Source: CBCOTE01 sp965112965
GTDB lineage: Bacteria; Desulfobacterota; Desulfovibrionia; Desulfovibrionales; Desulfovibrionaceae
Assembly (NCBI GenBank): GCA_965112965.1
Contig: CBCOTE010000019.1
Span: 248,001-312,000, forward strand
Direction: 5' to 3'
DNA length: 64,000 bases
The notes beneath the pieces are model-generated. The model searched no databases. It saw nothing but the letters and a program-made list of their open reading frames with translations, and was not told the DNA's origin. The translations under genes were made by a program, and so were the position numbers. This document shows, piece by piece, positions 31,215 to 42,686 of this stretch; the stretch's first letter is position 1, and each line of letters begins with the position of its first letter.

Positions 31215-32294
31215 GTGATTCGTCTGAATTGTACCGCATGGACCGGCCTCAGTGATTCATGGCATGCCCTATTTATGCGTAAGTTCCTTCTCGTCGGCAT
31301 TGTCCTATTGCTTAGTATTATCTTTAGCGTGGCCAGTTATGTTTGGCATGAGGCGGACCATTTTTTACGTTTGCCGCCCGAGGATCCAGGCAAAGATGTG
31401 GTAGTTACCATCGAGTCTGGATGGACCTTTGAGCAGATCGCTCGAGCTCTGGAGGCCGTTGGAGTAGTTAGAAACGGTCGCTACCTAGTACTTTTAGGTA
31501 AGTGGCGGAATCGTGGTGCTTCACTGCCTGCCGGAGAGTTTAAGCTTTCTACGGGCTGGGTGCCAGACCGAGTGCTTAACCATCTAACCACGGCTAAGCC
31601 TATTCTCTACCGCCTTTCCATACACGAGGGAATGACTTGGTGGGAGACCGCTAAGGTGGTGGAAGAGAGTGGTTTCAGCAGCTTTGACGAGTTTAAACGA
31701 TTCGTACACGACCGGGAGTTCCTAGCCCAACAAGGGATGCCTTTTGATTCAGCCGAAGGCTTTCTGTTCCCCGAAACCTACCTATTTAAGCGGCCTACTG
31801 GTCGGGAGACGCGTCAGGTGATAGAGTTATTCTTCAGGACTTTCCGGGAGCACGCGGCGCGGATTTGGCCGAATGGGTTGCCGCTGGCTGACGAACTTCG
31901 TCGAGTGGTTACTTTGGCTTCGTTGGTGGAGAAGGAGTCGGCTGTGGCTGCGGAGCGGATCCGTATCGCTGGCGTTTACCGGGCTCGTATTTCCCGGGGG
32001 ATGCTGCTCCAGTGCGATCCCACGGTGATCTACGGATTGGGCCTGTTATTCGATGGCAATCTGAAGCGTAGACATCTGGAGGATGCGAGTAATCGCTACA
32101 ATACCTATGTCCATCTGGGTTGGCCACCAGGGCCTATCTGTTCTCCTGGCCGAGCGGCGCTTCAGGCCGCTGTTTGTCCAGAATCTACGCAGTATCTCTA
32201 CTTCGTGGCTACGGGCAATGGTAATCACCATTTTTCTACTACTTTGTCCGAGCACAACCGGGCTGTATACAAGTATCAGATCAAAAAGAAATGA
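31215..32294 (+). CDS. mltG: endolytic peptidoglycan transglycosylase MltG
   Basis: Cuts nascent glycan strands near the inner membrane and sets their length. One membrane segment (about 24-44) is followed by a LysM-like region (62-120) and the YceG catalytic domain (130-355). Expected marks: EGFLFPETYLF (181-191), LASLVEKESAVAAER (234-248, with the catalytic Glu in the VEKES motif), LQCDPTVIYG (265-274; Cys replaces the usual Thr) and YNTYVHLGWPPGPICSPG (295-312). I give the GTG at 31215, though ATG 31275 (residue 21, just before the membrane segment) is equally possible; neither has a strong ribosome binding site. It is the last gene before the 4.7-kb terminus gap. Confidence 0.92.
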   Translation: MIRLNCTAWTGLSDSWHALFMRKFLLVGIVLLLSIIFSVASYVWHEADHFLRLPPEDPGKDVVVTIESGWTFEQIARALEAVGVVRNGRYLVLLGKWRNRGASLPAGEFKLSTGWVPDRVLNHLTTAKPILYRLSIHEGMTWWETAKVVEESGFSSFDEFKRFVHDREFLAQQGMPFDSAEGFLFPETYLFKRPTGRETRQVIELFFRTFREHAARIWPNGLPLADELRRVVTLASLVEKESAVAAERIRIAGVYRARISRGMLLQCDPTVIYGLGLLFDGNLKRRHLEDASNRYNTYVHLGWPPGPICSPGRAALQAAVCPESTQYLYFVATGNGNHHFSTTLSEHNRAVYKYQIKKK

Positions 32295-35200
32295 CCATAA
32301 ATGTCGCAGTGGACGTATTGTGATGCCATCGATTACCGATTTTTGAGTATGTCGTGGCTTAGATTAGCTTGAACAGCTATAAATATGGTGGTCGCAGTAT
32401 ATTGTAGGCGTTAGTACGACGAGCTCCCCCCCCCTCTTGGAAGGCAAATATGTACCGGATTAGAGCAGGTCAAGTTTTTTGAGGGGAGCGAATGGAGTCT
32501 TGTCCGCCTAGCCGTTTGTTTGGCCAGATCAATGCAGTAATGGTCCACTGTCTTTCAGTAGAACGCAATGTCTCGTTCGTTCTTTGCAGTAGATAACCAT
32601 TTCGGTCCGGGCCTAGATAGCTTCAACGCTAGGGGGTTATTTGAGGAACTCATATAGGTGCTAGTTTTATGTTCAATATATGTCCATAGCACTATGACCT
32701 GACTTAGTTGGTTCTTGACGACATATTACGATTCAGAATTATAAGAATATGAATGTGCGATATGTCGTTGTCGGTAGTTTTTTTCGTGTGTCGATGCACA
32801 ATATATATTTTGGATTGATCTTCAGGTTCCGCAAATTTGTACATGTCGGCGGTGTAACTATGAGGATTTTTAAATCTATGTTTTCCAAGATATGTAATCC
32901 ATGAGTGAGTATTGGTTTAGTTGTGGATGTTGTGGTCAGCATCTGCAGGCCATGTAAATCTAGATGATTTTCCGTGCGGCGTCGAGCATGGTTAGATATT
33001 TTTTATACGCGGAAGGAGAGGAGTGGATAGTCTCGGTATGGGTCTTACCGTTAAATCTGGTAGCATCCTATCCAAATAGCACTATCGGCCTGAAGGGCAT
33101 TGTGACTGTCTGCTAGGCACTGAAAGCGATAGGGCATTGATTGGTCTTTAGTACTGAAGTTCATCAAAAACAATTTGTCAACGGTTTTTTTTGGTGGTCT
33201 TAGATTAAAGTCCAGGCTGTAGTTCTTTGTCGAAACAATAAAACTTGTGTTTGGGTTCTGAAGGGACGCGGCTATATGTTTAAGGGAAAAATTCTATTTT
33301 ACGCGTTTTATATATTTTGTAGATGCAGATGATTTTGGACTTAATAGTTGCGTCGGTTAGCCACATAGTTGATGAGCTTCAGTAAGATCTGGATTATAAG
33401 ATATCGGCGTCCGGCAACGTCTATGGTACCCTGGCGCCTAACTTCAACTGGTATGTAGCGAACATCGATCCGGTATGTGTGGCCAGTATGTTTAAGCAGA
33501 AGGTGGATGAAGTATATTTATTTACTGTTCTAGGTTCACAGTCGTTGGTCGCATATGCTTTCACAATTAGGGTGACAAGTTGTTTTGGCCGCACCTTATT
33601 CCTGAAGCTTGATTCCTACCTTGAGCAGTTCGGGCTATTTTTAGTTTAGCTATTGGATAGATCTGGTTAAAAGTATATGTGGGGGTATAGATTTCGTGGG
33701 CGAATTTAACACACATTGCCCCTAGGGTGGCCGGGTATTCCGTCTGACGAGGACCTTTTGTCTAGGAGGACGCGTTACGGTCATGCCCAGTAAGATTTTG
33801 TTTTTTTGTGTACATATCCGAGTAGAGATGGGCTAGGGGCATGCTCTTGGCTAGTGGTTGACGTTGGTAACTATTGCGGTGTTTGAAATAGAATTTCATG
33901 GAAAAGACTAGAGAAGGTTCTTTAGACTAGCGCTGAAAGTAGCGGTGTATGAGTTCCGGACTTATCACAATTGATACGGATGATAAAGAAGTCCGGGTCG
34001 GCCAATGGCATTGAGTGGTAACTACGGTTTCGGGTGTTCGTATTTGGATGGGTTTGTTGGCCACATTTGTCCAGATCTGTAGACTGGCGTTCCGCCTTTG
34101 GTCAGGATAAGGATTGAGTGTTTATTTGAACGTTTGGTTGCCGGCGACATTATCTGGTTTTCAGAGTAGTTGCCTGGGGAAAGAACTGGCAGCAGCTGCT
34201 GGCCGCGGCGTTCGAATCGGATATTATGATATCGAGACAACCTTAAGTATCTGCGAGTTAGACCATATAGCACCGTTATCTGTACATATAATAGATGTAA
34301 TTTATGTTAGTTCGTATACAGTGACATCATATAGGTCTTCCATAATGTCATTACGTTTCGTAATTATTTAGTTATTTTAACAGTTATTGTTTCTATATAC
34401 CATTTATTAAGTAGAACTTTGGCGTCAGTTACCGTTAGCATGCGCAAATTTTGTATTTAATATTAAATAGCATAGTTATGTGTGGTAAAGTCGTAAAAAA
34501 AGTGGTTCAGTCTTGACTATAACGAACTGGGTAGGCTACTCTGCGGTTCTGCTCTAAAAAAACGAATATATGAACGCTGGAAATTCAGCCGTCTTAGAGA
34601 CGACAGCAGTATATAACGTCCTGGAAGTCGTCAGCTTAAGGCAGTTAGCTGTGTAGGTTTTTAATTATTCTGGACGCGGTTATATTCTTTACGAATGCAT
34701 GCTGTCTTTTGTTTTTTGATGTCCGTTTCAGGCTCAGGCTATATTTGTCCAATGATTATGGCAATTCAATTAAGAAGTATTTTAGGATATAGTGAGACTC
34801 TGTTGCGTGGCGACATAGGATAGTACTTGTTAGGCTGTCTGCAGGCTATATTTAGGGAAGTAGGATGCAGCATAATGGAACGGACACTATCGTGTACGGT
34901 AAAGTTAAGTTTATTATCTCTTATTTTGGTTGGATTGATGCAATAAGAGGACATGCCAAGCGAGGAGGAGAGTCTATACTCTATCTAATTATAAAAAGCC
35001 TTTCATTCATTTTTTATGAAATAATTGTAATATCTGTATATCGGAGCCATGGACCTGGTTCTTGGCCCATGTCCGCAGTTTGGATTGGATCCAGGTCGCC
35101 CCCCCTACCCACGGAGGCGTTTTTAGTGTGATCGCTTCTGTTTTTTTGTACATCTTTAAGGTTGTGACCTAGTTTTTTAAGCCTACCTGGATGCTTAATC

Positions 35201-37015
35201 ACTAACTACGTCTCAATCTAGCCGGGCAGCGGTATCCTCGTCATTCTGTTTCACCTAGACGCCTCTCAACAGCCTGCAGCTGGTGACCTTGTGTTAGTTT
35301 TTTTTGTGCCGATTTTGTCTGGGATCGTTTTGATCTAATTTCTTAGCAATTAGTCTTGCGGTCCCTAATTAACGGTCTGCTTCATTTTTTCGAACGTTAG
35401 TTTTGCATTTTGGCTATATTTGTCTGGACACCTCGATATGGAGACCTAGTCGGAGCTGGCTATTATATTCAATGAGGAATGTAGTCGGATATTGTAACCA
35501 TTTTTTGATTTTTATCTATTTGGATTTTGTGACAAATTAAGTATGCAGACTGCAATATGTTCAACGATGTCTACCATATTAGTTAGTATTTTATATCATA
35601 GTACCAACGAGTCCATTTTTTTGATGTAGCTGTTCGTTTTTTTATTGAAAAAAAGACTGCTAAAAATGCTACCATCGCTAAATAGCTGATCTGACAAGAG
35701 ATATTTTTTTTACTGTTTCAGATCAAAGTTAGCATCTTTATCCTAAATAAGTATATTTTGGCTTACTATGCTAGCTGTTTACATGCGGTAGACGAAGGCT
35801 ATATTTATACCATTGACGCCCTAGAGCACTATTTACCTTTTTTTGTTTTGCTTTAAAAATACTCAAATGACTATTGGATTTTCTCAAAATTGATTAGTCA
35901 AATTCTACTGTTTTTTGATCTTCTTAGCTGTGGAGTTAGAACAACTGTTCACCAGCTGGAATAATATCATCGATGGTGTTGTACGTGTTGTCATTGAATA
36001 CGGTAAAGATGTTACTAAGATCGAGCTTAGGCGAATTCTTTTATGGTTATGGCCTGCCTATTTTAATGCCATTACATGCCCTATTGAGAACTATTTATCG
36101 AACGCGATCCTGCGGTTCATTAAGGTCCGTTTGACTTAAGCCGACGAGTGTAGCTTTGGACCATTCTAAAAAATATTTATTCTAAAAGAAACTAATATAC
36201 TCAAAAAAATATAAACATTGGTCTTAAGCTCGAGTTAAATTTTTCTGCCCCATGGATTCATCTACACTCTGGATAAGCTGGTCACTGGCTACATGAAGGG
36301 CGTCTAGACCTAGGTTGTTAGCCTAACTGAGGAGCATGCGTTTGATGTTGCATCTGGACTTACTACGCACGCCATATACAGTCAAAACATACCTAGGACA
36401 ATAAGCTCCCAGACGATCAATAAAAAACTGGCCTTAGCGCATAAATACCTAGACGAGACGGAGAATATACCAAAAAAAATATCCCAATCCAGTCAAATTT
36501 AAGAAGTATATAGCTAATTTTAAAGGTAATGTGAAAAGCATAAAGTCTTACCATGGAAGCCAAGAAGACTATGTACGCTATTGAGTAAAGCCGAAGAACT
36601 TGAAGTAGCGGCCATTGCATGCCTGAAGAGTTGCAACGACTTACTAAAGGCTAAAAATCTTTTGAATAAAAAAACTAGCTAAGAGTTACTGGCTATATAA
36701 ATCAAGGACTACTTTAAGAATATTAAGTTTGTCAAAAGAGTTCTAGCCTTGGACAATAGCATATATATCTTAAGGCTATGAAAGCCAAAATTTTAAAATG
36801 ATCAAAAAAAAGATAAAAAGTTTTCAAATCGATTGAGGCGATAATGGTCTAGGTGGTATTCTAAAAATCAGGAATGTAATATCTCACTGTTGACTGATTT
36901 AGCCGTAAACTATGGACACGTCGATTGCCTGGCGATAGAAGGACTTTAACGAGCCAAAGGGATATATACCGTGGCACAGACCTATTAAAGATCGCTGAGC
37001 GAACCATGAACTTCT
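32295..37015. other. 4.7-kb gene desert at the composition switch (probable replication terminus)
   Basis: No intact gene. A + strand frame from ATG 33323 runs about 108 codons with one internal TAA (33383-33385) and encodes a plausible but unassigned protein (SGNVYGTLAPNFNWYVANID); it may be a dead gene. From about 34.3 to 36.5 kb the + strand changes from G/T-rich to A/C-rich; the T-to-A switch is sharpest near 36.15 kb. Dense A runs start at 36170. Runs of nine C (32426-32434) and seven C (35099-35105) occur. No tRNA, repeat array or IS was found. Confidence 0.6.
34285..34312 (+). other. weak dif-like site candidate
   Basis: TTATGTTAGTT at 34302-34312 matches 9 of 11 positions of the E. 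coli dif XerD half-site (TTATGTTAAAT). The 11 bases where the XerC arm should lie (34285-34295) match poorly. It lies within the region where strand composition inverts, which is why I list it. A second imperfect candidate, CATAATGTCATTACGTT, sits at 34341-34357. Confidence 0.2.
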
Positions 37016-37909
37016 TCACTCACCTACCCTGACCAACGACGTCGGATCAGAACCAATACCGGCCTGAGCCGAAACGATCTGCGCGGCACATTGCTCTAAG
37101 CGGTCGCCCAGGTTACGTAAGAACTCCGAGACCGTGGCCCAGATTGCCGCCATGGCGTCCACACTACTGTCCTCCTGCAGATGCTCCAGGAAACGCAGTC
37201 CAAAAGCACAATCCTCCTTAGCAGCAAACTCGGAAATAGGGCTGATAAAGTTAGAACTTAGTTCCTCATGCCCCTGTTGAGATATACCGCCGCAAGAAGC
37301 CAAGCTACGGCTCCAGGCCGCCACCAACCGAAAAAATTCCGCCTTTTCTTCCGGTGTCAGAGGCCGACCCACTGCCTGCCTAGCCTGACGGACCAAAGAC
37401 TCCACCAGTCGGTCGATGGCAAAAAAACATGTCAGCCTAAGTCCGACTAGCGAAATCCTATAGGCCGGTAGCATACTACCAGCAAGCTTCTTGAGTTTTT
37501 TCCAACTCAAATCAGGCAATCCATAGGCCTCCATGCCAAAATGAGACGTCAACCCGGACAACGAAAGCATAAGTACCCCACCTGTTCCGGAAATCGCTGA
37601 ATGTTCGGCAGGCCGATAACAACTGACTATATAGACCGCAACCTCATCGTCATGGTCGACGACTGTCTCCGGATCCGACTGCGTTATTGCTGACGGAGGG
37701 GGCAACTCCTCCAGAGGACAAGGCCAGGAGAGAATATTCGGCGGTGACTTGCCTGTTATCTCGTCCGACAAGGCCATTGTTTCTGGAGCTACCGAATACT
37801 CCAGGCCCATTTTCTTCGTCCCCCGTCTCGCTAACAACAGGAACGTCAATAGCGCCAGCGCTAAACTTAGCCCCAGAACAGCCCCAGTGATCTTCCAGCC
37901 TCGTGCCAT
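37016..37909 (-). CDS. N-terminally anchored protein of unknown function
   Basis: Not recognised. The 297-residue product starts with a basic end and one membrane segment (about residues 9-27), then a Pro-rich linker (35-80) and a mixed domain with VAVYIVSCYRP (about 89-99) and GGVLMLSLSGLTSHFG. A Leu/Ala-rich, largely helical C-terminal half runs from about 150 to 285 (RLVESLVRQARQAVGRPLTPEEKAEFFRL region, then a long amphipathic stretch). It is probably periplasmic or membrane-associated. AGGAG lies only 1-2 bases before the ATG, too close for ideal initiation. It is the only - strand gene near the right edge of the terminus gap, and its base composition follows the local skew. The open frame of 297 codons in decayed DNA argues that it is real. 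Confidence 0.7.
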   Translation of the reverse strand: MARGWKITGAVLGLSLALALLTFLLLARRGTKKMGLEYSVAPETMALSDEITGKSPPNILSWPCPLEELPPPSAITQSDPETVVDHDDEVAVYIVSCYRPAEHSAISGTGGVLMLSLSGLTSHFGMEAYGLPDLSWKKLKKLAGSMLPAYRISLVGLRLTCFFAIDRLVESLVRQARQAVGRPLTPEEKAEFFRLVAAWSRSLASCGGISQQGHEELSSNFISPISEFAAKEDCAFGLRFLEHLQEDSSVDAMAAIWATVSEFLRNLGDRLEQCAAQIVSAQAGIGSDPTSLVRVGE

Positions 37910-38923
37910 TCTCCTGAGTTATCAGTCTCGAACCTACAAATGCAAGCGCCAAGTCTTGTGAGCGCGTCGAAATAGACGGTGTAAAAACTAGAAAGATATA
38001 CCTATCCCGCATTGCCTTACTGGCACTTATACAAAATAATCAGATGTCGTAAAATGTCGTTAAAATTTCTTGTACTACCCACGCTACTCCAATGCGCTAG
38101 AGCAACGGAATTCACTACGTACTCAATAGACAACACTATTCTTATGACGTTCGATAATAATCTTCAAGCCATATAAAAATGGCCTTCAAAATATCCTGGT
38201 CGACAACGATGTAAACAGAGCTAAATACGCGGTGCTTGTCCTGGCAAGATCGCTCTGGCCGCCACTGGTCGCGATCAAACCCCTCATTATCGCAATTTAA
38301 AAAAATCCTAGCATGACGCTCAATGAGGACCTTAATTAGCTAGCTGCCAATCGAAAAAATACTCAATATAATTTACAGATAGTTCATCAATCTTCAGACG
38401 ATCATAATTATATCAGGTATACACCCGTTGCAAATGACAGTTAAATATATAAGACTTACACAAGTCCGTGCCCCCAGGCTAGACAATAACTATAGATTGT
38501 CGCTGATAAAACCAAGGACAGCTCAACTATGCCAGTCAATGCACCTATAGCCCCTACAAATATCTATTTTTTTCAGCTATCCCAGCATGACACACGTCGT
38601 CTTAGTTAAGTGGCGTCCGCTAAGAATATACGCACGGATAAAGAATTCTAAAATACCGCACAGGGTGATGAAATCTATTGGGCCGCCAATGGGCATCTCA
38701 TTTTGTGATTCTACCGGGTACGATCTAGGATCAATCGACTAAGTAAGGTGAATATTTAAAATCAGCCATGTCAACCTACTGTCATGGCTGACCTGCCACT
38801 CTCCCCATCACAGCTTGACATCGTCCCAAACCTACTACACATAGCGTTCTGACATCATGTTACTGACGAATGGACAAAATGCTAACCGCCCGAATCTTAC
38901 CGCCCCTATGGCAAGGAATACCC
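37910..38923. other. gene-free stretch
   Basis: 1 kb, A/C-rich on the + strand. A 29-codon hydrophobic frame near 38215-38300 is the only gene-like trace. Ends at the ribosome binding site AAGGA of the lipoprotein gene. Confidence 0.45.
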
Positions 38924-39541
38924 ATGAACAGATTATCGACCTCCAGTCGCTCCTTGACCCCGGCCTTAATCCTATTCCTCTTATCGACCATTTTTCTCAT
39001 AGCCGGTTGCACTAGGTTTATGGGACAGGCCGTATTCATTGAGCCTACCATTCATATCGACTCCTACGGTATTGGTCAGGGCAAGACCATCGCAATAAAC
39101 GTCATTGACGTCCGATCCGACCAGGTCATCGGCTATCGCGACACCAACTGCTCCAAGACCGCCCCCATCATAATCTCTGGCAATATCGCTGAATCAGTCC
39201 AGCGCACCCTCGTATCTGCCATGTCCCAACAGGGCTTCTGCCCCACCTCCAACGGATATGGCCCACGCATCCTCACTGTGGAGATCCGTCTGCTCTCATA
39301 TCGGGCTAAAGACGAACACATGAGCAAACGAGCCATGGTCAAGGCAATTCTAACTGCCCGCGCCACTAACAATAGCTCATTCTTCAACCGCGACTATCAA
39401 GTAGAAAAGGAGCAAGAAAAGATAATTGCCCTCAACGAAGATGATAATAACCGCCTTATAAACGATGCCCTCTCTCAACCCCTTACTGCCCTTGCTACCG
39501 ACCAGTCCCTCCTCGACTTCCTCGCCCAAGGCTCCTGGTAA
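38924..39541 (+). CDS. YajG-like outer-membrane lipoprotein
   Basis: A 205-residue lipoprotein. The frame is open from 38870, but the ATG at 38924 is better: AAGGA lies 5-6 bases upstream, and from there the product begins with a normal lipoprotein signal (MNRLSTSSRS then a hydrophobic core) ending in the lipobox LIAGC, with the acylated Cys at residue 29. The mature part resembles the YajG family: two short beta/alpha units, a Val-Ile-Asp-Val-Arg segment with IGYRD, a LTVEIRLLSY strand and Thr/Ala-rich strands. The residues after Cys (Thr-Arg) favour the outer membrane. YajG-like proteins have no settled role. Single gene. Confidence 0.75.
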   Translation: MNRLSTSSRSLTPALILFLLSTIFLIAGCTRFMGQAVFIEPTIHIDSYGIGQGKTIAINVIDVRSDQVIGYRDTNCSKTAPIIISGNIAESVQRTLVSAMSQQGFCPTSNGYGPRILTVEIRLLSYRAKDEHMSKRAMVKAILTARATNNSSFFNRDYQVEKEQEKIIALNEDDNNRLINDALSQPLTALATDQSLLDFLAQGSW

Positions 39542-41192
39542 AATTAGGAAATGGCTTGCCTCCTGCAGTTGGAGAACCCGCTATCCGCAGCCTCGTTTAT
39601 GTGGCGTCGCTGAAGTCCAAATATAGCCAATCAAACTTTGTGACTATGTTTATCTTTAACAGTGTGTGACAAAAAAAATTTAAAAAGACTAGCCGTAACA
39701 GTAGTATAAATCTTTAGCTTAGTGGATAGGAGCGGCAAATTAGGAATGAGAAGTATTGTCTGTATATCAGCAGCCTTAAATCAAATACGACGGCTAAATA
39801 TCGTTACCATATATCAGTTGGACCAAATCTGGGATTCCATAAACAAATCAAACTTCAGCTAGAGCAACGGCGCAAAAAATTGAGGCCATAAATCAAAAAA
39901 TCAAACAAGCAATAAAAAAAACAGTATAATATAAACGGCGCTGTTTACTCCTTAAACTAAAAATAGGCTAAAATTAAAGACAGCTCATCATCGTAAAGAT
40001 AGTGAATAATCCCAAAAGTTATGCAAAAAATAGCCCAAAAATACGAAAAATAAATATACCTAGGTAAGAACAATGTAGCCGGCGTAAGGATCAAGATTAG
40101 AATAGATCGCGCCATGCTATAGCAGGTCCTGCTTACAATTTGAAACCTCTGAAAAAAATAGAGATTTCAAGACTATACGACCTCGGACATATTTAGAAAA
40201 ATCAATGAGAATGTCAGTAAGTGCTGCCCACAACCAAAGAGCATCAGGTATGAAATTATCGGATATATATCGTATTGTATGATTATACCGACCGACCAAT
40301 GGCCTAACGCCTCAGTCGGAGCATAGCAGCACATCCGACGCCGCCTGAGTAATCCAGCATGCAACGACCAATTGAGCCTGGAGATATTGCCAGTATAAAA
40401 AAAAGTAGAACTGCTGTGGGCCAATATTTATGCTCAATCGAGATGTCGATCTGAAAATGTAATGCTAATAGCAGCGAGTTTGCTCTCCACCATCATCTTA
40501 ACTCAAACTAACCCACAATTCGGACCTGTATAGAAACCCGGACTGGCTATCACTACGATGTAGTCCTGGAATAAGTGATGGTGGACAACGAAGCTAATAA
40601 AACCACCCCACCGATAGTGCCATTCATAAACGTAACCGGTTCTGGGGCATTTATACTTGCTGCGATACGAGGCCACCACTCTCTTTATAACAGATATAAA
40701 ACTAGCACCGACCAAAATATAAGATAACTTTAAGTATTCATTAAAACAACATTAACGCCCTTTGTTGCAGGCTCAGATCCAACCTGCGCCTGATCATGCC
40801 TCATCCGTTGCTCTACTAACATATCTAAACATCCCGATTACGTCCAATACCTAGAGGCATAATCTTTACCCTTTTACTTGATTGAACCTACCTCTATGCT
40901 TGCTTTCCAATGCCGACCTTCTATATAAGGCTATGCCACGACTACAAAAAAAACTGAGTCTAACTACCACCTGAATGCCCATGTCTCACATGGCCAATTA
41001 AAAAAAACTAACTCAGGTAGTGGTTATGCAAAAAAAAATGTTAGTGTCGCGCTATTCGCTAAACACCACACTGCTTGGCACAGTTAACAGCTTCAATTTC
41101 TATTTCGAATTCACCCCTAGCCCTAAATCACCATTCGGCCATCTACATCACAAAATTTTCGCCGCCGACCTAGCCCACCACGCTGGATGGAC
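39542..41192. other. gene-free stretch
   Basis: 1.65 kb, A-rich, with short open frames lacking motifs on both strands (40117-40299, 40503-40715). Nothing can be supported. Confidence 0.5.
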
Positions 41193-42254
41193 TCATAAAC
41201 TAAGCCGAGCACACCGGCGAACCCGAAATAGATTAAGCTGACCGAGATACCAAACATAAGTCTGCCTAAGACCTTCCTCTAATTTAATTTTCGGCTGCCA
41301 ACCCAGACCAGTCATCCGCGAGATGTCAAGCAGTTTGCGCGGCGTGCCGTCCGGCTTATTCCGATCCCACACCACCGGCCCATCATAACCCACCACACGC
41401 TGCACCAGCTCCGCTGCCTCAGAAATAGTCATATCATCTCCGCGGCCAATATTTAAGAGTTCTGGTTCCCTATTTTTCAACTCCAGCACATGCACGCAGG
41501 CCAGCGCTAGATCGTCCACATGCAAAAAATCCCGACGCGGCGATCCCGTGCCCCACAAAACCACCTGTGCCTGCCGCCGCGCTGGATCAAGTTCCGCCGC
41601 AATCGCCGCAGGAATCGGCCCAAAACAGGCTGCGTCCGCCGCGATTCCGGCCACATCCCCGGCCAGAGCCAGCCTGGCCAGATGAAACTTGCGTAACATA
41701 GCCGGCAATACATGGCTTGTTTCTAGATCAAAATTATCATGCATTCCATATATATTAGTCGGCATCACTGCCCAAAACGGCGCCCCGTACTCCTTATGGT
41801 AAAACTCGCAGAGTTTGAGCCCCGCAATCTTAGCCACTGCATAAGCCTCGTTCGTCTTCTCTAGCGGCCCCGTGAGTAAATATTCCTCTCGTATCGGCTG
41901 CGGACAATCCCGCGGATAGATACACGACGACCCCAAAAATAATAGCCGCTTCACTCCCACCCGCCACGCCGCGTAGATCACGTTGGCCACGATAACCAGA
42001 TTGACATATAAAAACTGCGCGGGATAAGTAACGTTAGCCATGATCCCCCCCACCTTCGCCGCCGCCACTACCACATAGTCCGGCCGCTCCCGCATAAACC
42101 ATTGCTCCACCGCCTCCTGCCGCGTCAGATCAAGCTCCACCGAACTCGGCCCCACCAACTTTACCCGTCCCTCCAGACACCGCCATACTGCTTCACCCAC
42201 CATACCACGCCGACCCGCCACAAACACTTTTGTCTCGTGTCCCAAATCCATCAT
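41193..42254 (-). CDS. fcl: GDP-L-fucose synthase
   Basis: NADPH-dependent epimerase/reductase that turns GDP-4-keto-6-deoxy-D-mannose (made by gmd, encoded divergently next door) into GDP-L-fucose. Short-chain dehydrogenase fold: FVAGRRGMVG (11-20), GSSCIYP with Ser/Cys (108-114), the Tyr-x3-Lys pair YAVAK (138-142), NIYGMHDNFD and a conserved His in TSHVLPAM. The frame is open to ATG 42290; I choose ATG 42254 because AAGGCGG lies just upstream and GAGG is too close to the first ATG. The product is about 353 residues, longer than the usual 310-325, owing to an Ala-rich insertion of about 35 residues before VVLWGTGSPRRDFLHVDD. Composition follows the right-half skew. Confidence 0.92.
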   Translation of the reverse strand: MMDLGHETKVFVAGRRGMVGEAVWRCLEGRVKLVGPSSVELDLTRQEAVEQWFMRERPDYVVVAAAKVGGIMANVTYPAQFLYVNLVIVANVIYAAWRVGVKRLLFLGSSCIYPRDCPQPIREEYLLTGPLEKTNEAYAVAKIAGLKLCEFYHKEYGAPFWAVMPTNIYGMHDNFDLETSHVLPAMLRKFHLARLALAGDVAGIAADAACFGPIPAAIAAELDPARRQAQVVLWGTGSPRRDFLHVDDLALACVHVLELKNREPELLNIGRGDDMTISEAAELVQRVVGYDGPVVWDRNKPDGTPRKLLDISRMTGLGWQPKIKLEEGLRQTYVWYLGQLNLFRVRRCARLSL

Positions 42255-42686
42255 TCGCCGCCTTTTTTTGCCACGCAGCACATACCGCATGCCTCATTGC
42301 TGTAGTGTGGAAAAAATGAAGAGAAAAATAAAACTTTTTTTAAAAATTTACCTCCCACACCTGCAAGGGATTCTGTCCATATAGGACAACGAATATACTC
42401 TGACGACAACCCTTGCTGTTTTCATATTGAGAGCGCATGATAGCCACTGTGGAGTCAATCCCGCAAGAGGCTTAGTACCGCCGAGGACAGTGTCAAGCAG
42501 GATATATTCCTTAGATCAATCAGATCTACGTCACGTGTCTACTTGACGATCTAGGTAAACACTTTCTCGCACGATAAAATTTAAAGAGATGGAAGAGAAC
42601 AAAATAGAGATGGGAAAAAATTGTTATACAAAGTATATCTCTCCTCTTCGCCCGCAGCATGTACGACGAACGTAGTGAGGAACATA
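42255..42686. promoter_or_regulatory. divergent control region between fcl and gmd
   Basis: About 430 bases between the divergent starts must hold both promoters. It is A/T-rich with A runs near 42310-42345, but no unambiguous -35/-10 pair or operator palindrome could be picked. GAGGA, 6 bases before ATG 42687, is the gmd ribosome binding site. Confidence 0.4.

Noticed and set aside
34205..34225. TTCGAATC as a tRNA T-loop
   Set aside because: Flanking bases cannot form a T-stem and no acceptor or anticodon stem can be drawn around it.
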